NCBI GenBank assembly: GCA_947652605.1
Contig: OX393578.1
Coordinates: forward strand, 56,365,415 to 56,429,414
Length of the DNA: 64,000 bases
Reading direction: 5' to 3'
Origin: Elmis aenea
Lineage: Eukaryota; Arthropoda; Insecta; Coleoptera; Elmidae
Of the stretch, positions 53,908 to 64,000 are shown in pieces. How positions within the stretch are numbered: position 1 is the stretch's first letter; each line of letters starts with the position of its first letter. Below the pieces are notes generated by a model. It saw nothing but the letters and a program-made list of their open reading frames with translations, was not told the origin of the DNA and ran no database searches. Position numbers and translations under genes: made by a program.

Positions 53908-55330
53908 ATCGAGGTATAGGAATCGAAAGTTAAATATGAACAACAAACTATATTCAAAGAACATGCAAATATCTATTTTTATATCCACGTTATGTCATAG
54001 TCTTAGGCAAAAAAATACTTGTGTTTTACCATCGAGGTATATGAATCGAAAGTTAAATATGAACAACAAACTATATTCAAAGAACATGCAAATATCTATT
54101 TTTATATCCACGTTATGTCATAGTCTTAAGCAAAAAAAATACTTGTGTTTTACCATCGACGTATATGAATCGAAAGTTAAATATGAACAACAAACTATAT
54201 TCAAAGAACATGCAAATATCTATTTTTATATCCACGTTATGTCATAGTCTTAAGCAAAAAATACTTGTGTTTTACCATCGAGGTATATGAATCGAAAGTT
54301 AAATATGAACAACAAACTATATTCAAAGAACATGCAAATATCTATTTTTATATCCACGTTATGTCATAGTCTTAAGCAAAAAAAATACTTGTGTTTTACC
54401 ATCGACGTATATGAATCGAAAGTTAAATATGAACAACAAACTATATTCAAAGAACATGCAAATATCTATTTTTATATCCACGTTATGTCATAGTCTTAAG
54501 CAAAAAATACTTGTGTTTTACCATCAAGGTATATGAATCGAAAGTTAAATATGAACAACAAACTATATTCAAAGAACATGCAAATATCTATTTTTATATC
54601 CACGTTATGTCATAGTCTTAAGCAAAAAATACTTGTGTTTTACCATCAAGGTATATGAATCGAAAGTTAAATATGAACAACAAACTATATTCAAAGAACA
54701 TGCAAATATCTATTTTTATATCCACGTTATGTCATAGTCTTAAGCAAAAAAAATACTTGTGTTTTACCATCGAGGTATATGAATCGAAAGTTAAATATAA
54801 ACAACAAACTATATTCAAAGAACATGCAAAAATCTATTTTTATATCCACGTTATGTCATAGTCTTAAGCAAAAAAATACTTGTGTTTTACCATCGAGGTA
54901 TATGAATCGAAAGTTAAATATGAACAACAAACTATATTCAAAGAACATGCAAATATCTATTTTTATATCCACGTTATGTCATAGTCTTAAGCAAAAAAAT
55001 ACTTGTGTTTTACCATCGACGTATATGAATCGAAAGTTAAATATGAACAACAAACTATATTCAAAGAACATGCAAATATCTATTTTTATAACCACGTTAT
55101 GTCATAGTCTTAAGCAAAAAAATACTTGTGTTTTACCATCGAGGTATATGAATCGAAAGTTAAATATGAACAACAAACTATATTCAAAGAACATGCAAAT
55201 ATCTATTTTTATATCCACGTTATGTCATAGTCTTAAGCAAAAAATACTTGTGTTTTACCATCGAGGTACATGAATCGAAAGTTAAATATGAACAACAAAA
55301 TATATTAAAAATCATGCAAAAACATAAATT
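53908..55330 (+). repeat. tandem array of about 123 bp monomers, unit I
   Basis: Eleven full monomers and a truncated last one. Each starts ATCGAGGTATATGAATCG and contains AACAACAAACTATATTC, CATGCAAATATC, CCACGTTATGTCATAG and an A-run of 6-8 that makes monomers 122-124 bp. Open frames therefore shift between monomers and have no coding meaning. The start of the monomer (CGAGGTATATGAAT) and the CCACGTTATGT block match the 126 bp type of the 120 bp array. Confidence 0.95.
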
Positions 55331-55389
55331 TTATTTTTTAAATCGTATTAGCATAAAAGCAAATTTAATCACCGAGGTACGGTATATGA

Positions 55390-55408
55390 AATAAACTGTA
55401 AAAATAAA
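55390..55408 (+). terminator. poly(A) signals after the unit I array
   Basis: AATAAA at 55390-55395 and 55403-55408 follow the last degenerate monomer and precede the next unit by about 40 bp. With the promoter at 53523 this defines a putative 1.9 kb transcript. Confidence 0.4.
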
Positions 55409-57441
55409 CAAGTAATTTTTAAAACTTTAAATCTTCGGTAAACAATAGGATATTGGAGTATTACAACTATGTTTATACATTAACGAATTTTTTATAGTAT
55501 TATTTCTCAGTACTAATTGCACGCCAAAAGTAATTTAGGTATGTTTCAATTCTACTAAATTCTGCGAAGGTTAAAATAATTTACATGAGCATGTCAGAAA
55601 ATGTACCCTTAAAAATTCTTAATTTTGTAAATAATTAATTTAAAAAAAAGTTTGAGTATAATTGATATGGAACTTTGCATCAAAATATAACAGAATTAAT
55701 TCCTTTTGCTTTGTAGTAATTGCTGTTTTCTTCATGTACTGTTCACTACTTTTACTTTTTAGAGTTGCAAGTTACCAAAAGCGTAGAAAATAAAAAGTAA
55801 TTTCGCTATATTAAATTTAATTTGAGTTGACTGCAATGGCTTCATTCTTAACGTTAACCGACTTTATTTTTGAAGAACTTAAAATATTTTAACAACAATT
55901 TTATTACTTCAAACGATTAATTTTACGGATGCTGTGATCTTAAAACTTCTTTGTTTTTGATTAGACTAAACAATTTTACAGAATCTAATTCCCAGTTTCA
56001 ATACAGACAGCTTTTGATAACGTTTTTGCGTAACTTGCAAATCTATTTGTACAATTGAGATTCTGTTTGATTGGATATTCAGGTTGCATTTTGTACAGCT
56101 TTCGACGTTTCAAGCCCCTATGAATATAAAATAGGCACGGGTGTGAAGATTTCAGTCAATTCATTATATCAGCACGGCTACACTTTAATCGACGACAATT
56201 TCATTATATAGGAACAACAATCGATAGATTTTTTATTTTTATTTTCATATGAAATCATAGTTTTAAGTTTCGATAGCTTGGGGCTTAAAAAACTTTGTAC
56301 ATATATTTCTTGAATATCCTACAAAATTTAAACAACCTTATGTGCTGCAAGTGTAGTGAACAATGCATTTGAAAGCGATAAGAATTAGTAAAACTAACTT
56401 AATTCATGCAATTTTAAAAAACTGAGTCTTATTTACCAATTGTATAGTTATTAAACTCGTTTTTTTTTGTAATAACGCGCAAGTAACAATAAGGATTGTG
56501 TGTTTTTTTTTTGAATTTACTGCTTAAACGTGTAAATTATTTAGATACAATAGCTTTTTGCTAGCTGATCAGGCCTATTACAAAAGGTAATTTAAAACCG
56601 CTTTTACTCTATGTTACATCTTCAATGACTTTTGATATTGCTAACAGAAAGCTGTTACACTCGTGAACATGTTTAAATGTATTTTTGTACTGTTTACAAC
56701 AACAAATATAATGCCTGTTTGCTGTTGAAAGGTTTTAAAAATTAATACTGCATGCAAAACTGCAGGTTTGTCAACCAATTCTAGTTTTTTTAGTAAGTAC
56801 ATGAAACTAAACGCTCTAACTGTATCATATTTTATAATACTACTGCACTACTGGTGTTTTAAAACAGAAATACGACACTTTAGCGACATCTATGCACTTT
56901 GCCTTTCAAAATAATAACTTGTAAAAATGCCCTATGTTAGCTTTTTAACAAATTTTCGTATGAGATTAGTTTAGAGGTTTAAACTTTCGTATGTGGTGTT
57001 CGCTGTTTTTTATGCGTCTTAGTTCCAAACTGTGTGGTTTAAAAAATGGAAAATGCGTCAATTTACACCTGCACGCACTTTTTTGCACTTAGAAAACTTA
57101 TGCAACAAATTTAATAAGAATACTATATGACATTACTCGGTTGGCTTAATTATTTTACATGATCACTCGCAAACTAAAAAAAAAACTTCACCATCAGCTT
57201 GAGTAATATCTGTTTAATTCCGATGTATGGTAGTTTGCTTGTTTTTTTGCTAACAAGGGACTAGTAACCTTGATAAAGGTGCGTTACTTGATGCGATGCA
57301 GTTTTGAAGTTTCTATCTTTTACTCGTTTAATAGCTGAAATATTAATGTTCACGGTTGTGTCGAAATGTTTATGGTGGATTTGATTATTAGTGGTAAATA
57401 TTTTATTGGGCGCTTGATATTGCATTTGTATGTGGTAGTAT

Positions 57442-57504
57442 TATATAACCGTCATGTTTTGCATGCACTATCAGTTGTGAAAAGTACTTGGTGTTCTTAA
57501 GTCA
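57442..57504 (+). promoter_or_regulatory. TATA + Inr + DPE core promoter, unit II
   Basis: Same elements at identical spacing: TATATAA 57442-57448, TCAGTT from 57471 (+1 at 57473), AGTCA 57500-57504. No base differs from unit I across the promoter. Confidence 0.6.
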
Positions 57505-57513
57505 TACATTGTT

Positions 57514-57633
57514 ATGGTTTTAATTATTTTATTACCTCAAATATCTGTAAAATACCATACGTTGCTTGTATGTTTTTTTTTAATTATGAGGCTTTGCTTA
57601 AAGTACGACACGTTTATTTTTGTTAATAACTAA
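57514..57633 (+). CDS. 39-codon small ORF, unit II
   Basis: Same start, length and stop as the unit I small ORF. One codon differs (CTT to TTT, Leu to Phe, residue 22) and the next differs silently (TTG to TTA). The AUG context keeps G at -3. The same caution applies: it may simply be repeat sequence. Confidence 0.3.
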   Translation: MVLIILLPQISVKYHTLLVCFFLIMRLCLKYDTFIFVNN

Positions 57634-57856
57634 GTTTTTTAAATAACTTATTGGCGTGCAATTCAGTTGTAGATTATTCACTAAAATACGCTAGCATTTA
57701 TTAATACTCAATGTAATTGTATTTGCAAAAAATAGTCAAAGAAGATTTATTATTGACGTGTTTAGATTAATTTAAAAAATTGATGAGTTATCATACCCAA
57801 TTTAATTGTATTTCCAAGCTGTGTCAATATCGTTTTTAATCAAAAAAGTTTTTATC

Positions 57857-58660
57857 ATCGAGGTATAGGAATTGAAAGTTAAATATGAACAACAAACTAT
57901 ATTCAAAGAACATGCAAATATCTATTTTTATATCCACGTTATGTCATAGTCTTAAGCAAAAAATACTTGTGTTTTACCATCGAGGTATATGAATCGAAAG
58001 TTAAATATGAACAACAAACTATATTCAAAGAACATGCAAATATCTATTTTTATATCCACGTTATGTCATAGTCTTAAGCAAAAAATACTTGTGTTTTACC
58101 ATCGAGGTATATGAATCGAAAGTTAAATATAAACAATAAACTATATTCAAAGAACATGCAAATATCTATTTTTATATCCAAGATATGTCATAGTCTTAAG
58201 CAAAAAATACTTGTGTTTACCATCGAGGTATATGAATCGAAAGTTAAATATGAACAACAAACTATATTCAAAGAACATGCAAATATCTTTTTTTATATCC
58301 ACGTTATATCATAGTCTTAAGCAAAAAAAATACTTGTGTTTTACCATCGAGGTATATGAATCGAAAGTTAAATATGAACAACAAACTATATTCAAAGAAC
58401 ATGCAAATATCTTTTTTTATATCCACGTTATATCATAGTCTTAAGCAAAAAAAATACTTGTGTTTTACCATCGAGGTATATGAATCGAAAGTTAAATATG
58501 AACAACAAACTATATTCAAAGAACATGCAAATATCTATTTTTATATCCACGTTATGTCATAGTCTTAAGCAAAAAATACTTGTGTTTTACCATCGAGGTA
58601 CATGAATCGAAAGTTAAATATGAACAACAAAATATATTAAAAATCATGCAAAAACATAAA
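57857..58660 (+). repeat. 123 bp monomer array, unit II
   Basis: Six full monomers plus a truncated terminal one. Two monomers carry ATCTTTTTTTAT and CACGTTATATC variants, showing local duplication of a variant monomer. Confidence 0.95.
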
Positions 58661-58721
58661 TTTTATTTTTTAAATCGTATTAGCATAAAAGCAAATTTAA
58701 TCACCGAGGTACGGTATATGA

Positions 58722-58740
58722 AATAAACTGTAAAAATAAA
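58722..58740 (+). terminator. poly(A) signals after the unit II array
   Basis: AATAAA at 58722-58727 and 58735-58740, in the same place as in unit I. Confidence 0.4.
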
Positions 58741-60789
58741 CAAGTAATTTTTAAAACTTTAAATCTTCGGTAAACAATAGGATATTGGAGTATTACAACT
58801 ATGTTTATACATTAACGAATTTTTTATAGTATTATTTCTCAGTACTAATTGCACGCCAAAAGTAATTTAGGTATGTTTCAATTCTACTAAATTCTGCGAA
58901 GGTTAAAATAATTTACATGAGCATGTCAGAAAATGTACCCTTAAAAATTCTTAATTTTGTAAATAATTAATTTTAAAAAAAGTTTGAGTATAATTGATAT
59001 GGAACTTTGCATCAAAATATAACAGCATTAATTCATTTTGCTTTGTAGTAATTGCTGTTTTCTTCATGTACTGTTCACTACTTTTACTTTTTAGAGTTGC
59101 AAGTTACCAAAAGCGTAGAAAATAGAAAGTAATTTCGCTATATTAAATTTAATTTGAGTTGACTGCAATGGCTTCATTCTTAACGTTAACCGACTTTATT
59201 TTTGAAGAACTTAAAATATTTTAACAACAATTTTATTACTTCAAACGATTAATTTTACGGATGCTGTGATCTTAAAACTTCTTTGTTTTTGATTAGACTA
59301 AACAATTTTACAGAATCTAATTCCCAGTTTCAATACAGACAGCTTTTGATAACGTTTTTGCGTAACTTGCACATCTATTTGTACAATTGAGATTCTGTTT
59401 GATTGGATATTCAAGTTGCATTTTGTACAGCTTTCGACATTTCAAGCCCCTATGAATATAATATAGGCACGGGTGTGAAGATTTCAGTCAATTCATTATA
59501 TCAGCACGGCTACACTTTAATCGACGACAATTTCATTATATAGGAACAACAATCGATAGATTTTTTATTTTTATTTTCATATGAAATCATAGTTTTAAGT
59601 TTCGATAGCTTGGGGCTTAAAAAACTTTGTACATATATTTCTTGAATATCCTACAAAATTTAAACAACCTTATGTGCTGCAAGAGTAGTGAACAATGCAT
59701 TTGAAAGCGATAAGAATTAGTAAAACTAACTTAATTCATGCAATTTTAAAAAACTGAGTCTTATTTACCAATTGTATAGTTATTGAGCCTGTTTTTTTTT
59801 TTGTAATAACGCGCAAGTAACAATAAGGATTGTGTGTTTTTTTTTAAATTTACTGCTTGAACGTGTAAATTATTTAGAAACAATAGCTTTTGGCTAGCTG
59901 ATCAGGCCTATGACAAAAGGTAAAGAATTTTTTTTTGAATTTAAAACCGAATTTACTCTATGTTACGTCTTCAATAACTTTTGATATTGCTAACAGAAAA
60001 CTGTTGCATTCGTGAACATGTTTAAATGTATTTTTCTACTGTTTATAACAACAAATATAATGCCTGATTGTTCTTGAAACGTTTTAATAATTAATACTGC
60101 ATGCAAAACTGCAGGTTCGTCAATCAATTCTACTTTTTTTAGTAAGTACATGAAATAAACGCTTTAACTGTATCATATTTTATAATACTACTGCACTACT
60201 GTTGTTTTAAAACAGAAATTCGACTGTTTAGCGACGTCTATGCACTTTGCCGTTTAAAATAATAACTTGTAAAAATGCCCTATGTTAGCTTTTTAACAAA
60301 TTTTCGTATGAGATTAGTTTAGAGGTTTAAACTTTCGTATGTGGTGTTCGCTGTTTTTTATGCGTCTTAGTTTCAAACTGTGTGGTTTGAAAAATGGAAA
60401 ATGCGTAAATTTACACCTGCACGCACTTTTTTGCACTTAGAAAACTTATGCAACAAATTTAATAAGAATACTATATGACATTACTCGGTTGGCTTAATTA
60501 TTTTACATGATCACTCGCAAACTAAAAAAAAAACTTCACCATCAGCTTGAGTAATATCTGTTTAATTCCGATGTATGGTAGTTTGCTTGTTTTTTTGCTA
60601 ACAAGGGACTAGTAACCTTGATAAAGGTGCGTTACTTGATGCGATGCAGTTTTGAAGCTTCTATCTTTTACTCATTTAATAGCTGAAATATTAATGTTCA
60701 CGGTTGTGTCGAAATGTTTATGGTGGATTTGATTATTAGTGGTAAATATTTTATTGGGCGCTTGATATTGCATTTGTATGTGGTAGTAT

Positions 60790-60852
60790 TATATAACCGT
60801 CATGTTTTGCATGCACTATCAGTTGTGAAAAGTACTTGGTGTTCTTAAGTCA
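60790..60852 (+). promoter_or_regulatory. TATA + Inr + DPE core promoter, unit III
   Basis: TATATAA 60790-60796, TCAGTT from 60819 (+1 at 60821), AGTCA 60848-60852; spacing identical to units I and II. Confidence 0.6.
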
Positions 60853-60861
60853 TACATTGCT

Positions 60862-60981
60862 ATGGTTTTAATTATTTTATTACCTCAAATATCTGTAAAA
60901 TACCATACGTTGCTTGTATGTTTTCTTTTGATTATGAGGCTTTGCTTAAAGTACGACACGTTTATTTTTGTTAATAACTAA
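60862..60981 (+). CDS. 39-codon small ORF, unit III
   Basis: Identical in sequence to the unit I small ORF, with the same start context and stop. It is the first AUG after the predicted start. Function unknown. Confidence 0.3.
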   Translation: MVLIILLPQISVKYHTLLVCFLLIMRLCLKYDTFIFVNN

Positions 60982-61205
60982 GTTTTTTAAATAACTTATT
61001 GGCGTGCAATTCAGTTGTAGATTATTCACTAAAATACGCTAGCATTTATTAATACTCAATGTAATTGTATTTGCAAAAAATAGTCAAAGAAGATTTATTA
61101 TTGACGTGTTTAGATTATTTTAAAAAATTGATGAGTTATCATTACCCAATTTAATTGTATTTCCAAGCTGTGTCAAAATCGTTTTTAATCAAAAAAGTTT
61201 TTATC

Positions 61206-62390
61206 ATCGAGGTATAGGAATCGAAAGTTAAATATGAACAACAAACTATATTCAAAGAACATGCAAATATCTATTTTTATATCCACGTTATGTCATAGTC
61301 TTAGGCAAAAAAATACTTGTGTTTTACCATCGAGGTATATGAATCGAAAGTTAAATATGAACAACAAACTATATTCAAAGAACATGCAAATATCTATTTT
61401 TATATCCACGTTATGTCATAGTCTTAAGCAAAAAAAATACTTGTGTTTTACCATCGAGGTATATGAATCGAAAGTTAAATATGAACAACAAACTATATTC
61501 AAAGAACATGCAAATATCTATTTTTATATCCACGTTATGTCATAGTCTTAAGCAAAAAAATACTTGTGTTTTACCATCGAGGTATATGAATCGAAAGTTA
61601 AATATGAACAACAAACTATATTCAAAAAACATGCAAATATCTATTTTTATATCCACGTTATGTCATAGTCTTAAGCAAAAAAATACTTGTGTTTTACCAT
61701 CGAGGTATATGAATCGAAAGTTAAATATGAACAACAAACTATATTCAAGGAACATGCAAATATCTATTTTTATATCCACGTTATGTCATAGTCTTAAGCA
61801 AAAAAAATACTTGTGTTTTACCATCGAGGTATATGAATCGAAAGTTAAATATGAACAACAAACTATATTCAAAGAACATGCAAATATCTATTTTTATATC
61901 CACGTTATGTCATAGTCTTAAGCAAAAAAAATACTTGTGTTTTACCATCGAGGTATATGAATCGAAAGTTAAATATGAACAACAAACTATATTCAAGGAA
62001 CATGCAAATATCTATTTTTATATCCACGTTATGTCATAGTCTTAAGCAAAAAAAATACTTGTGTTTTACCATCGAGGTATATGAATCGAAAGTTAAATAT
62101 GAACAACAAACTATATTCAAAGAACATCCAAATATCTATTTTTATATCCACGTTATATCATAGTCTTAAGCAAAAAAAATACTTGTGTTTTACCATCGAG
62201 GTAAATGAATCGAAAGTTAAATATGAACAACAAACTATATTCAAAGAACATGCAAATATCTATTTTTATATCCACGTTATGTCATAGTCTTAAGCAAAAA
62301 ATACTTGTGTTTTACCATCGAGGTACATGAATCGAAAGTTAAATATGAACAACAAAATATATTAAAAATCATGCAAAAACATAAATTTTA
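61206..62390 (+). repeat. 123 bp monomer array, unit III
   Basis: Nine full monomers and a truncated last one. Single-base variants (CAAGGAACATGC in two monomers, ACATCCAAATATC in one) mark individual repeats. Confidence 0.95.
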
Positions 62391-62445
62391 TTTTTTAATC
62401 GTATTAGCATAAAAGCAAATTTAATCACCGAGGTACGGTATATGA

Positions 62446-62451
62446 AATAAA
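62446..62451 (+). terminator. poly(A) signal after the unit III array
   Basis: One AATAAA is retained; the second seen in units I and II is changed to AATTAA. Confidence 0.35.
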
Positions 62452-62499
62452 CTGTAAAAATTAACAAGTAATTTTTAAAACTTTAAATCTTCGGTAAAC

Positions 62500-64000
62500 A
62501 ATAGGATATAGGAGTATTACAACTATGTTGATACATTAACGAATTTTTTATAGTATTATTTCTCAGTACTAATTGCACGCCAAAAGTAATTTAGGTATGT
62601 TTCAATTCTACTAAATTCTGCGAAGGTTAAAATAATTTACATGAGCATGTCAGAAAATGTACCCTTAAAAATTCTTAATTTTGTAAATAATTAATTTTAA
62701 AAAAAGTTTGAGTATAATTGATATGGAACTTTGCATCAAAATATAACAGCATTAATTCATTTTGCTTTGTAGTAATTGCTGTTTTCTTCATGTACTGTTC
62801 ACTACTTTTACTTTTTAGAGTTGCAAGTTACCAAAAGCGTAGAAAATAGAAAGTAATTTCGCTATATTAAATTTAATTTGAGTTGACTGCAATGGCTTCA
62901 TTCTTAACGTTAACCGACTTTATTTTTGAAGAACTTAAAATATTTTAACAACAATTTTATTACTTCAAACGATTAATTTTACGGATGCTGTGATCTTAAA
63001 ACTTCTTTGTTTTTGATTAGACTAAACAATTTTACAGAATCTAATACCCAGTTTCAATACAGACAGCTTTTGATAACTTTTTTGCGTAACTTGCATATCT
63101 ATTTGTACAATTGAGATTCTGTTTGATTGGATATTCAAGTTGCATTTTGTACAGCTTTCGACATTTCAAGCCCCTATGAATATAATATAGGCACGGGTGT
63201 GAAGATTTCAGTCAATTCATTATATCAGCACGGCTACACTTTAATCGACGACAATTTCATTATATAGGAACAACAATCGATAGATTTTTTATTTTTATTT
63301 TCATATGAAATCATAGTTTTAAGTTTCGATAGCTTGGGGCTTAAAAAACTTTGTACATATATTTCTTGAATATCCTACAAAATTTAAACAACCTTATGTG
63401 CTGCAAGTGTAGTGAACAATGCATTTGAAAGCGATAAGAATTAGTAAAACTAACTTAATTCATGCAATTTTAAAAAACTGAGTCTTATTTACCAATTGTA
63501 TAGTTATTAAACTCGTTTTTTTTTGTAATAACGCGCAAGTAACAATAAGGATTGTGTGTTTTTTTTTGAATTCACTGCTTGAACGTGTAAATTATTTAGA
63601 TACAATAGCTTTTTGCTAGCTGATCAGGCCTATTACAAAAGGTAATTTAAAACCGCTTTTACTCTATGTTACATCTTCAATAACTTTTGATATTGCTAAC
63701 AGAAAGCTGTTACACTCGTGAACATGTTTAAATGTATTTTTGTACTGTTTACAACAACAAATATAATGCCTGTTTGCTGTTGAAAGGTTTTAAAAATTAA
63801 TACTGCATGCAAAACTGCAGGTTTGTCAACCAATTCTAGTTTTTTTAGTAAGTACATGAAACTAAACGCTTTAACTGTATCATATTTTATAATACTACTT
63901 CACTACTGGTTTTAAAACAGAAATACGACATTTTAGCGACATCTATGCACTTTGCCTTTTAAAATAATAACTTGTAAAAATGCCCTATGTTAGCTTTTCG
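62500..64000 (+). repeat. second higher-order repeat, unit IV (partial)
   Basis: The fourth unit runs off the window before its promoter. It resembles unit II in its diagnostic variants, giving an alternating I/II/III/IV pattern, so the array continues to the right. Confidence 0.95.

Larger units (their letters stand above)
51584..55443 (+). repeat. second higher-order repeat, unit I (3860 bp)
   Basis: First of four tandem units, starting AATAGAATATGGGAG. Its first 500 bp are clearly diverged from the other units, while the rest is highly similar, as expected for an edge unit no longer homogenised at its border. It contains about 2.3 kb of non-repetitive AT-rich DNA, then 11 full monomers of about 123 bp. 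A frame at 52118-52354 is not kept open in other units because of a 5 bp indel and is not a gene. Confidence 0.95.
55444..58775 (+). repeat. second higher-order repeat, unit II (3332 bp)
   Basis: Begins AATAGGATATTGGAG. In the 56.5-56.9 kb part it shares private variants with unit IV (AAAAGGTAATTTAAAACCG, GCTGTTGAAAGG) against units I and III. It has the shortest array, six full monomers. Confidence 0.95.
58776..62499 (+). repeat. second higher-order repeat, unit III (3724 bp)
   Basis: Shares private variants with unit I in its middle part (AAAAGGTAAAGAATTTTTT, TTCTTGAAACGTTTTAATAA, TTTGCCGTTTAAAAT) while its first 0.9 kb is closest to units II and IV. Nine full monomers in the array. Confidence 0.95.

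Noticed and set aside
53936..62287. Open frames of 67-164 codons in the 123 bp arrays
   Set aside because: Monomer length varies from 122 to 124 bp with the A-run, so the same DNA is read in different frames in successive monomers.

Overview
The window is AT-rich eukaryotic DNA, most likely from an insect. The case for an insect rests on several small TA-flanked elements with CAGGG ends, heat-shock elements next to a TATA box, and TCAGT-type initiators with a correctly spaced DPE. I cannot name the species. No conventional protein-coding gene is visible. Nearly all long open frames lie inside tandem repeats or inverted-repeat elements.

Layout. (1) 1-9.25 kb is intergenic DNA carrying at least six non-autonomous inverted-repeat elements, including a 1.8 kb foldback. 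(2) 9.27-9.55 kb is a locally GC-richer island with a cluster of heat-shock elements (one perfect three-pentamer site, two good ones, two weaker) ending in a TATAAAAG box. (3) 9.58-11.46 kb is the predicted 5' part of a transcript. It has a 19-codon small ORF at the first AUG, a plausible single intron (10307-10715), and two AATAAA signals just before repeats begin. (4) 11.46-51.58 kb is a 40 kb tandem array of a 120 bp monomer, with a 68 bp deletion form, organised into higher-order repeats of 2.8-5.8 kb. (5) 51.58-64.0 kb holds four copies (the last cut by the window) of a second 3.3-3.9 kb higher-order unit. Each complete unit has about 1.9 kb of non-repetitive sequence, a TATA + Inr + DPE core promoter, a 39-codon small ORF, an array of 6-11 full monomers of about 123 bp, and an AATAAA signal. 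This monomer is a distant relative of the 120 bp monomer.

Main interpretation (inference). Regions 2-4 reproduce the architecture of the Drosophila heat-shock RNA omega (hsr-omega, 93D) locus: HSE/TATA promoter, tiny ORF in exon 1, one intron, poly(A) signal before the repeats for a short transcript, then a long tandem array for a nuclear transcript. The array here is several times longer than in Drosophila. Regions 4 and 5 share repeat ancestry, so the locus may consist of a stress-inducible repeat RNA gene followed by an amplified family of small repeat-RNA cassettes with their own promoters. Nothing here proves transcription; heat-shock RNA-seq and HSF ChIP would decide.
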